From contig NZ_MKEQ01000001.1 of assembly GCF_001875655.1 (NCBI RefSeq), positions 3,720,001 through 3,784,000 of the forward strand: a DNA stretch of 64,000 nucleotides. Direction: 5' to 3'. The notes beneath the pieces are model-generated. The model searched no databases. It worked only from the letters and a program-made list of their open reading frames with translations, and was not told the origin of the DNA. The stretch is from Enterobacter hormaechei ATCC 49162. Its GTDB lineage: Bacteria > Pseudomonadota > Gammaproteobacteria > Enterobacterales > Enterobacteriaceae. Shown one piece after another: positions 32,553 to 43,470 of this stretch (the first letter of the stretch is position 1; the number at the start of each line of letters is the position of its first letter). A program made the position numbers and the translations under genes.

Positions 32553-34040
32553 CTACAGCGCGTCCTCAATCACCCATACGCTGACGCTTCCCCCGTTACA
32601 GAAGAACGTCCCTTCGCCATCCGCCGCCGTGGTGACGGTTTCCTCGCGATTGCCTAAAAAATCCCGCCAGGTTTTATTGCCGTAATTCTCTCCGAGGCAG
32701 ATGGTCTTTTCGCCATCATCCCCATTCGACAGCACCACCACACAGCCCGGATGATCCTCAGTCCCGCTGCGGCTGAACGCAATGCAGTTTGGATGATCGA
32801 AAAAGAGGGTCTGCACGCCATGGGCAAAACGCTGCCGGGCGAGGATCAGCTCGTGGAGCTGTTCAATCACCGGCATATCAATGTGATACGTCTCGCCATC
32901 CCCGCCGGTGTCGTCATAGCTCGCGCCAAAAAGATCCGGGTAGAACACGCTTGGCACGCCGTTTTCACGCAGCAGGATGAGTGCGTAGGCCAGCGGTTTG
33001 AACCAGGCTTCAACCGGGGCTTCCAGCGCCTGCAAGGGCTGGGTGTCATGGTTGGCAACCAGCGTCACGGCATGGAACGGATCGGCTTCCACCAGCGTAC
33101 CGGTGAAAATCTGGCTCATATCGAAGTCGCGTCCCTGGCGTGACGCCTCGTGAAATTTCATTTGCAGCGGCGCATCAAACAGCATGGTTTTGCCGTCCAC
33201 CTGATTGATGTAGTGCTGCAATTTATCCACTTCGTGCGACCAGTATTCCGCCACAATAAACAGCGGTTGCGGGGCCACCTCCTGGACATGCTCAATCCAC
33301 TCTTTGTAGAACCAGGCCGGGATGTGTTTTACCGCGTCCAGGCGGAAGCCGTCGCAGTGGGTTTGCTCCATCACCCAGCGCGCCCAGTATTTGATCTCCT
33401 CCGTCACCGCATGGTTGCGAAAATCGATATTTTCACCCATCAGGTAATCGAAATTGCCCATCTCATCGTCGACCTGATCGTTCCAGCCTTCGCCGGTGTA
33501 GTCGTTCACGATTTTGAAGATACCGTCCTCATTGGAGTTCTCAATGTGGTCGATACCGCTGAAGCATTTGTAATCCCAGATGAACTGCGAATACTGCCCG
33601 GCCCGAACGGGGAAGGTGTAGCGCGTCCAGGCTTCACATTCGATGATCTCATCGCTGATTTGGGTGCGATCCTGAGCATCCACGCGCTGCACGCGAACGG
33701 GTTCCTTTTCATCGGCGCCCATTTTGTGGTTGACCACCACGTCCAGAAGCACCGCAATCTGGTTGCTTTTTAAGGCGTTGATGGCCTCAAGCAGCTGGGC
33801 TTTATCGCCGTATTTGGTGGCGACGCTGCCTTTCTGGTCAAACTCACCGAGGTCGAAAAGATCATAAGAGTCATACCCGACGGAATAGCCGCCGGATGCC
33901 CCTTTGTACGCTGGCGGTAACCAGACCATATTGATGCCGATTTCGTTCAGATTGGGGGCTAATGCCGTGACTTCTCGCCACAATTCACCGCCAGTGGGGT
34001 AGTACCAGTGAAAGCACTGTAAAAGTGTTGGGTTGCGCAT
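32553..34040 (-). CDS. amyA: Cytoplasmic alpha-amylase AmyA
   Basis: This 495-aa GH13 amylase lacks a signal peptide and matches E. coli AmyA in length and sequence. The GH13 conserved regions are visible: I (DVVVNH), II ([10 protein letters not shown], nucleophile Asp), III ([10 protein letters not shown], acid/base Glu) and IV (LVANHDTQP). It hydrolyses internal alpha-1,4 glucans to maltodextrins. The start [15 protein letters not shown] at 34040 is the family N-terminus. It is downstream of fliDST in the same direction as in E. coli. Confidence 0.96.
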   Translation of the reverse strand: MRNPTLLQCFHWYYPTGGELWREVTALAPNLNEIGINMVWLPPAYKGASGGYSVGYDSYDLFDLGEFDQKGSVATKYGDKAQLLEAINALKSNQIAVLLDVVVNHKMGADEKEPVRVQRVDAQDRTQISDEIIECEAWTRYTFPVRAGQYSQFIWDYKCFSGIDHIENSNEDGIFKIVNDYTGEGWNDQVDDEMGNFDYLMGENIDFRNHAVTEEIKYWARWVMEQTHCDGFRLDAVKHIPAWFYKEWIEHVQEVAPQPLFIVAEYWSHEVDKLQHYINQVDGKTMLFDAPLQMKFHEASRQGRDFDMSQIFTGTLVEADPFHAVTLVANHDTQPLQALEAPVEAWFKPLAYALILLRENGVPSVFYPDLFGASYDDTGGDGETYHIDMPVIEQLHELILARQRFAHGVQTLFFDHPNCIAFSRSGTEDHPGCVVVLSNGDDGEKTICLGENYGNKTWRDFLGNREETVTTAADGEGTFFCNGGSVSVWVIEDAL

Positions 34041-34138
34041 GCACCATCTCCATGAGGTCGCGAAACTCAAGTATGGAGCAGGTTTGGCAGAAATGCCTGG
34101 CGAACGAAACGGTTAACGCTCGCACGCCAGTTAAATGG

Positions 34139-34510
34139 CTAATTGATATCGCTATTACTTTGCGGAACCAGGACATGACCGCCCTGGTTACCGTAGGTGG
34201 AGAGAACGGTTTTCTGGATGGAAGATTGCCCAACCAGCTTCGCCAGCTCATCCATTCTGGCTTGCAGCAATGTTTTTACCTGGCCTTCGTTGTCCAGGAT
34301 CACCCGCAGCGTCGGGCGAAGCTGTTCCTGAATCTGCATCGAAGGTTCACTTTCCTGAGTGAGACGAGCCAGTGAGTGCACCGCATTAACATAGTCGGTT
34401 TCACAGATGATCAGATCATCCCATAGTCCCTGCCGGGCCAGTCGCAACATCAACTGGCTCTGCTCAAGGAGTTGCTGATAAAGGGCATAAAGTTGCGGTG
34501 CGTTACTCAT
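34139..34510 (-). CDS. fliT: FliD chaperone and FlhDC antagonist FliT
   Basis: This 123-aa helical protein matches enterobacterial FliT ([19 protein letters not shown] near the N-terminus). It holds FliD before export and, when free, binds FlhDC to lower flagellar gene expression. It overlaps fliS by 1 nt. Confidence 0.93.
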   Translation of the reverse strand: MSNAPQLYALYQQLLEQSQLMLRLARQGLWDDLIICETDYVNAVHSLARLTQESEPSMQIQEQLRPTLRVILDNEGQVKTLLQARMDELAKLVGQSSIQKTVLSTYGNQGGHVLVPQSNSDIN

Positions 34511-34920
34511 TAGACGGCGTCCTGGACAAGAGTTGGTATACCTGCTGCCTCCTTCCAGCCATCCGCAATATTGCGCAGTAAATTCTCCACCTCTTCGATG
34601 GCACTGGCATCATTGCGAAGGTTGGCCTGAAGCAGGCGACGAACCATATAGGCATAGAGAGCGATCAGGTTTTGTGTTAACTCGTCTTTACTCTCTTCAT
34701 CCAATCCGACCTTCAGGCCATTTTCGATGATATTAATCGCTTTGGAGAGCGCCAGCCCTTTTGCCTGGATATTACCGTCTGCAAGGAACAGACGTGCCCG
34801 TACCAGTGCGCTGAGGGCTCCATCAAATAGCATGATAACCAGCTGCTGCTGGCTGGCGCTCATCACCGCGCTTTCAACTTCTATCTTTGCGTAGGCTTGC
34901 GTGCCTTTTGCGCCGTACAT
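34510..34920 (-). CDS. fliS: Flagellin chaperone FliS
   Basis: This 136-aa four-helix chaperone begins [20 protein letters not shown] and includes the family stretch SPQQLV-like [16 protein letters not shown] and [20 protein letters not shown]. It binds the flagellin C-terminus before secretion. Middle gene of fliDST. Confidence 0.95.
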   Translation of the reverse strand: MYGAKGTQAYAKIEVESAVMSASQQQLVIMLFDGALSALVRARLFLADGNIQAKGLALSKAINIIENGLKVGLDEESKDELTQNLIALYAYMVRRLLQANLRNDASAIEEVENLLRNIADGWKEAAGIPTLVQDAV

Positions 34921-34950
34921 GTTATCCCCCTCGGGTCTGATTAGCGTTTA

Positions 34951-36363
34951 CTACTTGTTGCTGGACGTATTTTCGAACTGCTGCGTCAGGTAACTGCTGG
35001 TAGAGTTCAGCGAGTTCATCATGACGTCTAATTGCGTAAATTGTTCTTTATAACGCGCTACCATGGTGTCGATACGCTCGCTGGCCGCGTTATATTGCTT
35101 AGTTAAATTGTTCAGGGTTTTACTGACGCCATCTTTGGCAGCCTGAATGATGCCGGTGCTGGAGAGCCAACCTGTGAGGTTTGTTCCAACGGTGGTGGTG
35201 ATACCGGATGTTTTCCCGTCACCGATCAGCAGGTCTTTGATACCAGCCGCGCTGTTTTTCATTGCCGCGCTAAGCTTGTCATCATCCACTTCCAGTTTAC
35301 CGGTGCTTGGGTCGGTGGTGATGCCAGCTTGAGCAAGGGTCTTGATATTGGAACTGGTGTGAGGGTTATTCAGCACGCTTCTCAACTGAGTCTGAATAGT
35401 GCGTAGCGTACTGTCGCCTAATAACGCGCCGTTGCTGGTATTCTGAGCGTCTGAGCCTGCATCCACTGCTGTATATTTTGTCAGGCTGCTAAAGGTGTCT
35501 TGCAGTGAGTTATAAGCGGTAACCCAGTCGTTTATCGCTTTGGTTGCTTTGCTGGTGTCGTTGGTGATGGTTAAGGTCTGGTTGCCGCTCGTAATATCAT
35601 TCAGGTTCAGCGTGATGTCTTCCAGCGCATCGCTGATGGTGTTACTGCTGTTTTCTATGTCGACGTTGTTGACTTTTAGTTTAGCGTTTTGCGCGTTAAC
35701 GCTTTCTAGCATGCCGTTGCTGGCATCACCTTTCGTGCCGTTGTAACCCATAAAAGATTGCAGCGCCGAATCGCCGCTGACGCTGATGGTCATCGCATTG
35801 TCTTCGCCAGTCTCTTTAGAGGTAATGGACAGACGATACTCACCATTACCAACGTTAATAATACTGGCGCTAACGCCTGCATCCGCTTTATTGATTGCGT
35901 CGCGGATGCCTGTCAGAGACGAGTTTGCTGCGCTGATATCAATAGTGACGGGTTTTTTATCGCCGCCCTGCTGAATGGTGATCTTGCTGTCCGCGGTTGC
36001 AATCGCCGTTTTGCTGTCGCTTTGAGTTTTTGACGTAGTCAGCGTTTGGGCCTGAGCGAGCTGCGACACACTAATGGTGTATTTACCCGCGATTGCGCTG
36101 CCGGTAGTGGTTGCGCTAAACGCCGTTGAGCTGCTAATCGTGGTGGTCGCGGTAAAGAGGTCCGCTTTACTTAACGCAGTATTTGCCGTCTGGAAGGATT
36201 CCAGTGCACTTTTCAACGTGCCGTAGGCGCTGAGTTTTGCTGTGTAGGAAGACTGCTGTTTGGTGATTGGCGTTAACTGAGCCTTCTGTGCAGCGGTAAG
36301 ACTATCCAGAATGTCTCCTAACTGTAGACCTGAGCCGACTCCCAACGTAGAAATACTTGCCAT
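34951..36363 (-). CDS. fliD: Flagellar filament cap protein FliD
   Basis: This 470-aa capping protein matches FliD at both ends: N-terminal STLGVGSGLQLGDILDSL and C-terminal coiled-coil region (NNLTKQYNAASERIDTMVAR, then QLDVMMNSLNSTSSYLTQQF). The middle is variable. It promotes flagellin folding at the filament tip. A sigma-28 promoter lies 42 bp upstream. Confidence 0.96.
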   Translation of the reverse strand: MASISTLGVGSGLQLGDILDSLTAAQKAQLTPITKQQSSYTAKLSAYGTLKSALESFQTANTALSKADLFTATTTISSSTAFSATTTGSAIAGKYTISVSQLAQAQTLTTSKTQSDSKTAIATADSKITIQQGGDKKPVTIDISAANSSLTGIRDAINKADAGVSASIINVGNGEYRLSITSKETGEDNAMTISVSGDSALQSFMGYNGTKGDASNGMLESVNAQNAKLKVNNVDIENSSNTISDALEDITLNLNDITSGNQTLTITNDTSKATKAINDWVTAYNSLQDTFSSLTKYTAVDAGSDAQNTSNGALLGDSTLRTIQTQLRSVLNNPHTSSNIKTLAQAGITTDPSTGKLEVDDDKLSAAMKNSAAGIKDLLIGDGKTSGITTTVGTNLTGWLSSTGIIQAAKDGVSKTLNNLTKQYNAASERIDTMVARYKEQFTQLDVMMNSLNSTSSYLTQQFENTSSNK

Positions 36364-36405
36364 ATTTAATCCTTAATGTAACGACACGTAGAACGAATAG
36401 TGTGG

Positions 36406-36432
36406 TTATCGGCCTCAACTCAGGAAAGTTTA
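36406..36432 (-). promoter_or_regulatory. Sigma-28 (FliA) promoter of fliDST
   Basis: On the minus strand the sequence reads TAAACTTT-N11-GCCGATAA, matching the class III consensus TAAAGTTT-N11-GCCGATAA at 15 of 16 positions. It faces fliD and predicts a leader of roughly 35 nt. Confidence 0.92.
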
Positions 36433-36526
36433 CGGTTAGGTTCAAATTTTTAATGGCGAGAATAACGCTATTGGAGAAGAGTATTTCTGTGGCTAAAAAA
36501 AATGATGCGATCCTGAAAAAAATTCT

Positions 36527-36553
36527 AATAGGTTGTTTTGGACCAGACGATAA
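36527..36553 (+). promoter_or_regulatory. Sigma-28 (FliA) promoter of fliC
   Basis: AATAGGTT-N11-GACGATAA has the correct 11-nt spacing and 7/8 match in the -10 half; the -35 half matches 5/8. It lies 79 bp before the fliC ATG, predicting a leader of about 70 nt. It is back-to-back with the fliD promoter. Confidence 0.75.
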
Positions 36554-36578
36554 CACCTTTGACGGCGATGAAGCCGAA

Positions 36579-36609
36579 GGGTGGAAACCCAAATCTAATC
36601 CACAGATTT
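36579..36609 (+). promoter_or_regulatory. Tandem hairpins in the fliC leader
   Basis: Two small stems lie in the predicted leader: GGGT-GGAA-ACCC (a GGA in a tetraloop, as in CsrA targets) and AAATCT-N7-AGATTT. A second GGA is in the Shine-Dalgarno region AACAGGAAACG. Post-transcriptional control is an inference. Confidence 0.35.
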
Positions 36610-36632
36610 GATGAACAACAGGAAACGAAATC

Positions 36633-38342
36633 ATGGCACAAGTCATTAATACCAACAGCCTCTCGCTGATCACTCAGAACAACATCAACAAGAACCAGTC
36701 TTCAATGTCTACTGCCATTGAGCGTCTGTCATCCGGTCTGCGTATCAACAGCGCAAAAGATGACGCTGCTGGCCAGGCGATTGCTAACCGCTTCACCTCT
36801 AACATCAAAGGTCTGACCCAGGCTGCACGTAACGCCAACGACGGTATCTCCGTTGCGCAGACCACTGAAGGCGCACTGTCTGAGATTAACAACAACTTAC
36901 AGCGTATCCGTGAGCTGACCGTTCAGTCCTCTACTGGTACTAACTCCCAGTCTGACCTGGACTCTATCCAGGACGAAATCAAATCCCGTCTGGATGAAAT
37001 TGACCGCGTATCCGGTCAGACCCAGTTCAACGGCGTGAACGTGCTGGCAAAAGACGGCTCCATGAAAATTCAGGTTGGCGCGAACGATGGCCAGACCATC
37101 ACCATCGACCTGAAAAAAATCGACTCTGATACTCTGGGTCTGAACGGCTTCAACGTAAATGGTAAAGGTACTATCACCAATAAAGCTGCAACTGTAAGTG
37201 ATTTGACATCCGCTGGGGCAAAGCTGAATGCTACTACCGGAAATTATGATCTGACCACCACTAACAAAGATCTGACTACAGATGTCGCTTTCAGTAAGTT
37301 AAAAACAGGCGATACCGTTACGACTAACGGCGCTACTTATACTTATGATGCAAAAGCAGGTAACTTCACCACTACTAAATCAACTAATGGTGCTGACGAA
37401 GCGGCTAAAACTGCAAACCGTGATGCATTAGCTGCTACCTTAAAAGCAGATCCAGGTCAGACTGCAAGTGGTACATATACTACTAAAGACGGTACCGTAA
37501 GCTTTGACACGGACTCTTCTGGTAATATCACCATCGGCGGTAAAGCAGCATTTGTAGATGATGCCGGTAACCTGACGACAAACAATGCAGGCGGCGCGGC
37601 GGCTGCAACCATGACCTCTGTGTTAAAAGCTGCCAGTGAAAACGCAGACGGTGCTACGCTGAACTTCAAAGGTACAGAATATACCGTTGCTACAGGTGGT
37701 ACCGCAGCAGCATCAGGAGTGGTCACCTACAAAGCGGCTGTAAGCACAGACATCGTTCTGGCGGAAACCAAAGCCAACACTACTACTGTTAACATGAATT
37801 CTGGTGTGCTGAGTAAGGCTCTGACCTTCGATGCTACCGGTGCTTCAAATGATGCGACCTATGTTGACGATGCTGGCAATATCACTGATGTAGCTGATTA
37901 CACTGTGTCTTATGCGGTTAACAAAGACAATGGAAATGTTACTGTTGCAGCTTATTCATCAGCAACCGATACTAATAAATCTTATTCTCCGACAATTGGA
38001 GCAGCAGTAAACGTTACTTCTGCAGGTAAAATTACTACTGACGCAACCAGCGCCGGTACTGCAACGACCGATCCTCTGGCGGCCCTGGACGACGCTATCA
38101 GCTCTATCGACAAATTCCGTTCTTCACTGGGTGCAGTACAGAACCGTCTGAGCTCTGCGGTAACCAACCTGAACAACACCACCACCAACCTGTCTGAAGC
38201 GCAGTCCCGTATCCAGGACGCCGACTATGCGACCGAAGTGTCCAACATGTCTAAAGCGCAGATCATCCAGCAGGCCGGTAACTCCGTGCTGTCCAAAGCT
38301 AACCAGGTTCCTCAGCAGGTTCTGTCTCTGCTGCAAGGCTAA
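36633..38342 (+). CDS. fliC: Flagellin FliC
   Basis: This 569-aa flagellin has conserved D0/D1 ends ([17 protein letters not shown] and the C-terminal block from about residue 480 to [10 protein letters not shown]) and a variable surface domain (about 180-475) rich in Thr, Ala, Asp and Gly. The surface domain uses more A/T-ending codons than the ends, a usual sign of recombination at the H-antigen region. The TLR5-recognition segment ([17 protein letters not shown] region) is typical. It is exported with FliS and polymerised under FliD. A strong terminator follows. Confidence 0.97.
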   Translation: MAQVINTNSLSLITQNNINKNQSSMSTAIERLSSGLRINSAKDDAAGQAIANRFTSNIKGLTQAARNANDGISVAQTTEGALSEINNNLQRIRELTVQSSTGTNSQSDLDSIQDEIKSRLDEIDRVSGQTQFNGVNVLAKDGSMKIQVGANDGQTITIDLKKIDSDTLGLNGFNVNGKGTITNKAATVSDLTSAGAKLNATTGNYDLTTTNKDLTTDVAFSKLKTGDTVTTNGATYTYDAKAGNFTTTKSTNGADEAAKTANRDALAATLKADPGQTASGTYTTKDGTVSFDTDSSGNITIGGKAAFVDDAGNLTTNNAGGAAAATMTSVLKAASENADGATLNFKGTEYTVATGGTAAASGVVTYKAAVSTDIVLAETKANTTTVNMNSGVLSKALTFDATGASNDATYVDDAGNITDVADYTVSYAVNKDNGNVTVAAYSSATDTNKSYSPTIGAAVNVTSAGKITTDATSAGTATTDPLAALDDAISSIDKFRSSLGAVQNRLSSAVTNLNNTTTNLSEAQSRIQDADYATEVSNMSKAQIIQQAGNSVLSKANQVPQQVLSLLQG

Positions 38343-38359
38343 TCACCTGATTAAGCTCA

Positions 38360-38385
38360 AACCCCGCTTCGGCGGGGTTTTTTCT
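38360..38385 (+). terminator. Rho-independent terminator after fliC
   Basis: The stem AACCCCGC / GCGGGGTT with a TTCG loop is followed by a T-run, 18 bp after the fliC stop. Confidence 0.92.
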
Positions 38386-38505
38386 GTCCACGTACATACG
38401 TAACCCCCCAAATAACCCCTCATTTCACCCACTATTCACCCGATTAAAACCCCTCCAGAATCGGATAATCATGCCGATAACTCAACTAACGCAGGGCTGT
38501 TTATC

Positions 38506-39225
38506 GTGAATTCACTCTATACCGCTGAAGGTGTAATGGATAAACACTCGCTGTGGCAGCGTTATGTTCCGCTGGTGCGTCACGAAGCATTGCGCCTCCA
38601 GGTGCGTTTGCCGGCGAGCGTGGAACTGGACGATCTGCTACAGGCGGGCGGTATCGGGTTATTGAATGCAGTTGACCGGTACGACGCTCTGCAAGGAACG
38701 GCATTTACGACTTACGCAGTGCAGCGTATTCGTGGTGCGATGCTGGACGAGCTGCGCAGCCGCGACTGGGTGCCGCGCAGCGTTCGCCGCAACGCGCGCG
38801 AAGTGGCGCATGCGATGGGGCAGCTGGAACAGGAACTGGGGCGCAACGCGACGGAAACCGAAGTGGCGGAGCGTCTGGGTATTCCTGTTGAAGAGTATCG
38901 TCAGATGTTGCTCGATACCAATAACAGCCAACTCTTCTCTTATGATGAGTGGCGCGAAGAGCATGGCGATAGCATCGAGCTGGTGACGGATGAACACCAG
39001 CAAGAAAACCCGTTACACCACTTACTGGAAGGGAATTTACGCCAGCGCGTGATGGAAGCGATTGAAGCTTTACCGGAACGTGAGCAACTGGTGTTAACCC
39101 TCTATTACCAGGAAGAGCTCAATCTCAAAGAGATTGGTGCCGTGCTGGAGGTGGGTGAGTCACGGGTGAGCCAGCTGCACAGCCAGGCCATTAAACGCCT
39201 GCGCACAAAACTGGGTAAGTTATAG
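38506..39225 (+). CDS. fliA: RNA polymerase sigma-28 factor FliA
   Basis: This 239-aa sigma factor for class III flagellar genes matches E. coli FliA throughout: region 2 (ELDDLLQAGGIGLLNAVDRY, then YAVQRIRGAMLDELRSRDWV), region 3 and region 4 helix-turn-helix (LNLKEIGAVLEVGESRVSQL). It starts with GTG at 38506, as in E. coli. It is held inactive by FlgM until hook completion. It forms an operon with fliZ. A stand-alone GCCGATAA occurs at 38474, but no -35 partner at the right distance was found. Confidence 0.97.
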   Translation: MNSLYTAEGVMDKHSLWQRYVPLVRHEALRLQVRLPASVELDDLLQAGGIGLLNAVDRYDALQGTAFTTYAVQRIRGAMLDELRSRDWVPRSVRRNAREVAHAMGQLEQELGRNATETEVAERLGIPVEEYRQMLLDTNNSQLFSYDEWREEHGDSIELVTDEHQQENPLHHLLEGNLRQRVMEAIEALPEREQLVLTLYYQEELNLKEIGAVLEVGESRVSQLHSQAIKRLRTKLGKL

Positions 39226-39279
39226 GTGATTGATTCGCCTTGGAAATGCCGCACAACGTATTGACAACCAGGAGTTATC

Positions 39280-39831
39280 ATGACGGTGCAGCAATCTAAA
39301 AGACGGCCTTTAAGCCGCTACCTGAAAGACTTTAAACACAGCCAGACGCATTGCGCCCACTGTAAAAAATTACTCGACCGCATCACGCTGGTTCGTCGCG
39401 GTGAAATCGTGAATAAGATTGCGATTTCCCGCCTCGACACGCTGATGGATGAAGCCGCCTGGCTTGAAGAGCAAAAAGAGTGGGTAGCGCTTTGCCGTTT
39501 CTGTGGCGATCTCCATTGCAAAGAGCAAAGCGACTTCTTCGATATTATCGGCTTCAAGCAATTCCTGTTTGAACAAACGGAGATGAGTCACGGCACCGTG
39601 CGTGAATACGTGGTTCGCCTGCGCCGCCTGGGTCAGCATTTGACCGTGCAAAATATCTCCCGCGATCTGCTGACAACCGGTTACCTGGATGAAAATCTGG
39701 AGCCCTGGCTGCCCGCCACCAGTACCAACAATTACCGCATCGCGCTGCGTAAGTACGCGCAATATAAAGTCCAGATGCCGGGTGTCATAAAGCAGAAAGT
39801 CCACGCCGGAACAACTTCTGATATATATTAA
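39280..39831 (+). CDS. fliZ: FliZ, regulator and sigma-S antagonist
   Basis: This 183-aa DNA-binding regulator matches E. coli FliZ (RRPLSRYLKDFKHSQTHCAH, then SDFFDIIGFKQFLFEQTEMS). The C-terminal half resembles a phage-integrase core-binding fold (REYVVRLRRLG). It represses sigma-S promoters, including curli control genes, and supports FlhDC activity. It lies 54 bp after fliA. Confidence 0.95.
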   Translation: MTVQQSKRRPLSRYLKDFKHSQTHCAHCKKLLDRITLVRRGEIVNKIAISRLDTLMDEAAWLEEQKEWVALCRFCGDLHCKEQSDFFDIIGFKQFLFEQTEMSHGTVREYVVRLRRLGQHLTVQNISRDLLTTGYLDENLEPWLPATSTNNYRIALRKYAQYKVQMPGVIKQKVHAGTTSDIY

Positions 39832-39917
39832 AAAAGAATAAGATGTAGCGCAGCCGCCTTTGACGTTGCAGGCGATTTCTCTACACTACTCAAAAATTCC
39901 ACTGTATCGGAGTACTT

Positions 39918-40718
39918 ATGAAATTAGCACTTCTGGGTCGTCAGGCGCTGATGGGGATGATGGCCGTTGCGCTGGTCGCGGGGATGAGCGTGAAAACGTT
40001 CGCGGCAGAAAATCTGCTCAACAAAGTCAAAGAGCGCGGCACGCTGCTGGTTGGGCTGGAAGGCACCTATCCTCCGTTCAGCTTCCAGGGCGACGACGGT
40101 AAACTGACCGGTTTTGAAGTGGAGTTTGCGCAAGAGCTGGCTAAGCATCTCGGTGTAAAAGCCTCTCTGAAACCGACCAAATGGGACGGGATGCTGGCGT
40201 CACTGGATTCCAAACGTATTGACGTGGTGATTAACCAGGTGACCATTTCTGACGAGCGTAAGAAGAAGTATGACTTCTCCACGCCGTACACTGTGTCCGG
40301 TATCCAGGCGCTGGTGAAGAAAGGTAACGAAGGCAGCATTAAATCCGCCGCAGACCTGAAAGGGAAGAAAGTCGGCGTGGGTCTCGGGACTAACTACGAA
40401 GAGTGGCTGCGTCAGAACGTGCAGGGCGTGGACATCCGTACTTACGATGATGACCCGACCAAATATCAGGACCTGCGCGTAGGCCGTATCGACGCTATTC
40501 TGGTTGACCGCCTGGCAGCGCTGGATCTGGTGAAGAAAACCAACAATACCCTGGCCGTTGCGGGTGATGCGTTCTCCCGTCAGGCGTCCGGCGTGGCGGT
40601 GCGCAAAGGCAACGAGGATCTGCTGAAAGCCATCGACGGCGCCATTGCTGAGATGCAGAAAGACGGCAGCCTGAAGGCGCTCTCTGAGAAGTGGTTCGGC
40701 GCAGACGTGACGAAATAA
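39918..40718 (+). CDS. tcyJ: Periplasmic cystine-binding protein TcyJ (FliY)
   Basis: This 266-aa solute-binding protein has a signal peptide ending near FAA (residue 33). The family-3 SBP signature is visible: GTLLVGLEGTYPPFSFQGDD and GFEVEFAQELAKHLGV. It delivers L-cystine to TcyLN; diaminopimelate analogues are also bound in E. coli. A strong terminator follows, so tcyJ expression may exceed that of the downstream genes. Confidence 0.95.
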   Translation: MKLALLGRQALMGMMAVALVAGMSVKTFAAENLLNKVKERGTLLVGLEGTYPPFSFQGDDGKLTGFEVEFAQELAKHLGVKASLKPTKWDGMLASLDSKRIDVVINQVTISDERKKKYDFSTPYTVSGIQALVKKGNEGSIKSAADLKGKKVGVGLGTNYEEWLRQNVQGVDIRTYDDDPTKYQDLRVGRIDAILVDRLAALDLVKKTNNTLAVAGDAFSRQASGVAVRKGNEDLLKAIDGAIAEMQKDGSLKALSEKWFGADVTK

Positions 40719-40732
40719 GTCTCTGACTGACA

Positions 40733-41808
<1,076 letters not shown>

Positions 41809-41829
41809 AAATCAGGTAGAAAAATAATA

Positions 41830-42498
41830 ATGCAAGAAAGTATTCAACTGGTTATTGATTCGCTGCCGTTCTTGCTAAAGGGCGCGGTGTTTACTTTACA
41901 GCTCAGTATCGGCGGGATGTTCTTCGGGCTGGTGCTCGGGTTTGTGCTGGCACTGATGCGCATGTCGAACATCTGGCCGGTGCGGTGGCTGGCGCGGTTT
42001 TACATCTCCGTGTTCCGCGGAACGCCGCTTATCGCCCAGCTGTTTATGATTTACTACGGGCTGCCCCAGTTCGGTATCGAACTGGATCCGATCCCGGCGG
42101 CGATGATAGGTCTGTCGCTGAATACGGCGGCGTACACCTCGGAAACGCTGCGTGCGGCAATCTCGTCCATTGATAAAGGGCAGTGGGAAGCGGCGGCCAG
42201 TATCGGGATGACCCCGTGGCAGACGCTGCGCCGGGCGATCCTGCCCCAGGCGGCGCGCGTGGCGCTGCCACCGCTGAGCAACAGCTTTATCAGCCTGGTC
42301 AAAGACACCTCGCTTGCGGCCACCATCCAGGTGCCGGAGCTGTTCCGTCAGGCGCAGCTGATCACGTCGCGCACGCTGGAAGTGTTTACCATGTATCTGG
42401 CGGCCTCGCTGATTTACTGGGTGATGGCGACGGTACTGTCCGCTCTGCAAAACTATTTTGAAAACCAGCTTAACCGCCAGGAGCGTGATCCCAAATGA
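41830..42498 (+). CDS. tcyL: Cystine ABC transporter permease TcyL (YecS)
   Basis: This 222-aa polar amino acid permease has the HisM-type start (QESIQLVIDSLPFLLKGAVF) and the EAA loop EAAASIGMTPWQTLRRAILP that contacts the ATPase. It overlaps tcyN by 4 nt (ATGA). Confidence 0.95.
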   Translation: MQESIQLVIDSLPFLLKGAVFTLQLSIGGMFFGLVLGFVLALMRMSNIWPVRWLARFYISVFRGTPLIAQLFMIYYGLPQFGIELDPIPAAMIGLSLNTAAYTSETLRAAISSIDKGQWEAAASIGMTPWQTLRRAILPQAARVALPPLSNSFISLVKDTSLAATIQVPELFRQAQLITSRTLEVFTMYLAASLIYWVMATVLSALQNYFENQLNRQERDPK

Positions 42499-43247
42499 GT
42501 GCAATTGACGTCAAAAACCTGGTGAAAAAATTCCACGGGCAAACGGTGCTGCATGGCATTGACCTTGAGGTTGAGCAGGGTGAAGTGGTGGCCATTATCG
42601 GCCCGAGCGGGTCAGGCAAAACCACGCTGTTGCGCAGCATTAATTTACTGGAGCAGCCCGAAGGCGGGACGATCCGCGTGGGCGATATCACCATTGATAC
42701 CGGGAAATCCATTAACCAGCAAAAAGGGCTGATTCGCCGCCTGCGTCAGCATGTCGGCTTCGTGTTCCAGAGCTTTAATCTTTTTCCGCACCGCACGGTG
42801 CTGGAAAACATTATTGAAGGCCCGGTCATCGTCAAGGGTGAACCTAAGGAAGACGCGACGGCCCGCGCCCGCGAGCTGCTGGCGAAGGTTGGCCTGGCCG
42901 GGAAGGAGACGAGCTATCCGCGTCGCTTATCGGGCGGGCAACAGCAGCGTGTCGCCATTGCGCGCGCGCTGGCGATGCGCCCGGATGTGATCCTGTTTGA
43001 CGAACCCACATCCGCGCTCGATCCTGAGCTGGTCGGGGAAGTGCTGAACACTATCCGCCAGCTGGCGCAGGAGAAACGCACGATGGTGATTGTGACGCAT
43101 GAGATGAGCTTCGCGCGCGATGTTGCCGATCGGGCTATTTTCATGGATCAGGGGCGGATAGTCGAGCAGGGGCCAGCTAAAGCGCTGTTTGCCAATCCGC
43201 AGCAGCCCCGAACCCGTCAGTTCCTTGAAAAATTCTTAATGCAGTAG
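42495..43247 (+). CDS. tcyN: Cystine ABC transporter ATPase TcyN (YecC)
   Basis: This 250-aa ABC ATPase has Walker A GPSGSGKTT (about residues 36-44), signature LSGGQQQRVAIARAL, Walker B VILFDEPTSALDPE and a switch His (IVTHEM). It powers TcyJL cystine import. Last gene of dcyD-tcyL-tcyN. Confidence 0.95.
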   Translation: MSAIDVKNLVKKFHGQTVLHGIDLEVEQGEVVAIIGPSGSGKTTLLRSINLLEQPEGGTIRVGDITIDTGKSINQQKGLIRRLRQHVGFVFQSFNLFPHRTVLENIIEGPVIVKGEPKEDATARARELLAKVGLAGKETSYPRRLSGGQQQRVAIARALAMRPDVILFDEPTSALDPELVGEVLNTIRQLAQEKRTMVIVTHEMSFARDVADRAIFMDQGRIVEQGPAKALFANPQQPRTRQFLEKFLMQ

Positions 43248-43431
43248 CATTTTTGCGCTCAATTTGCTCCAGATGCCGCGTCTGGAGCAAATTATCCTCC
43301 CTTAAACGCCAGTCTGTTGCTTTTTTATTCCGCCCGGTTTGGATAAGCCATCGCCAAATTAAAGATAATCTGTCTGTGGCCGATATTTTATATAAATTAT
43401 CATGCTTTATGTGTTAGGTTATATTCACCAT

Positions 43432-43450
43432 AATAATGATTATCTTTATC
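43432..43450. promoter_or_regulatory. Fur-box-like sequence upstream of sdiA
   Basis: AATAATGATTATCTTTATC matches the 19-bp Fur consensus GATAATGATAATCATTATC at 16 of 19 positions, one of the mismatches being the symmetric centre base. It ends 20 bp before the sdiA ATG. By-eye match; Fur control of sdiA is an inference. Confidence 0.55.
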
Positions 43451-43470
43451 AGAGGCTTCATTCAGTAAGT

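Noticed and set aside
36357..36611. 84-codon plus-strand frame between fliD and fliC
   Set aside because: Both sigma-28 promoters and the fliC leader lie inside it; no ribosome site or homology.
38433..38481. Possible sigma-28 promoter before fliA
   Set aside because: GCCGATAA is present at 38474, but no acceptable -35 half exists 11 bp upstream; TAAAACCC is at the wrong distance.
43402..43470. Extended sdiA start at 43402
   Set aside because: It adds 23 residues absent from SdiA and would place the Fur-like site in coding sequence.
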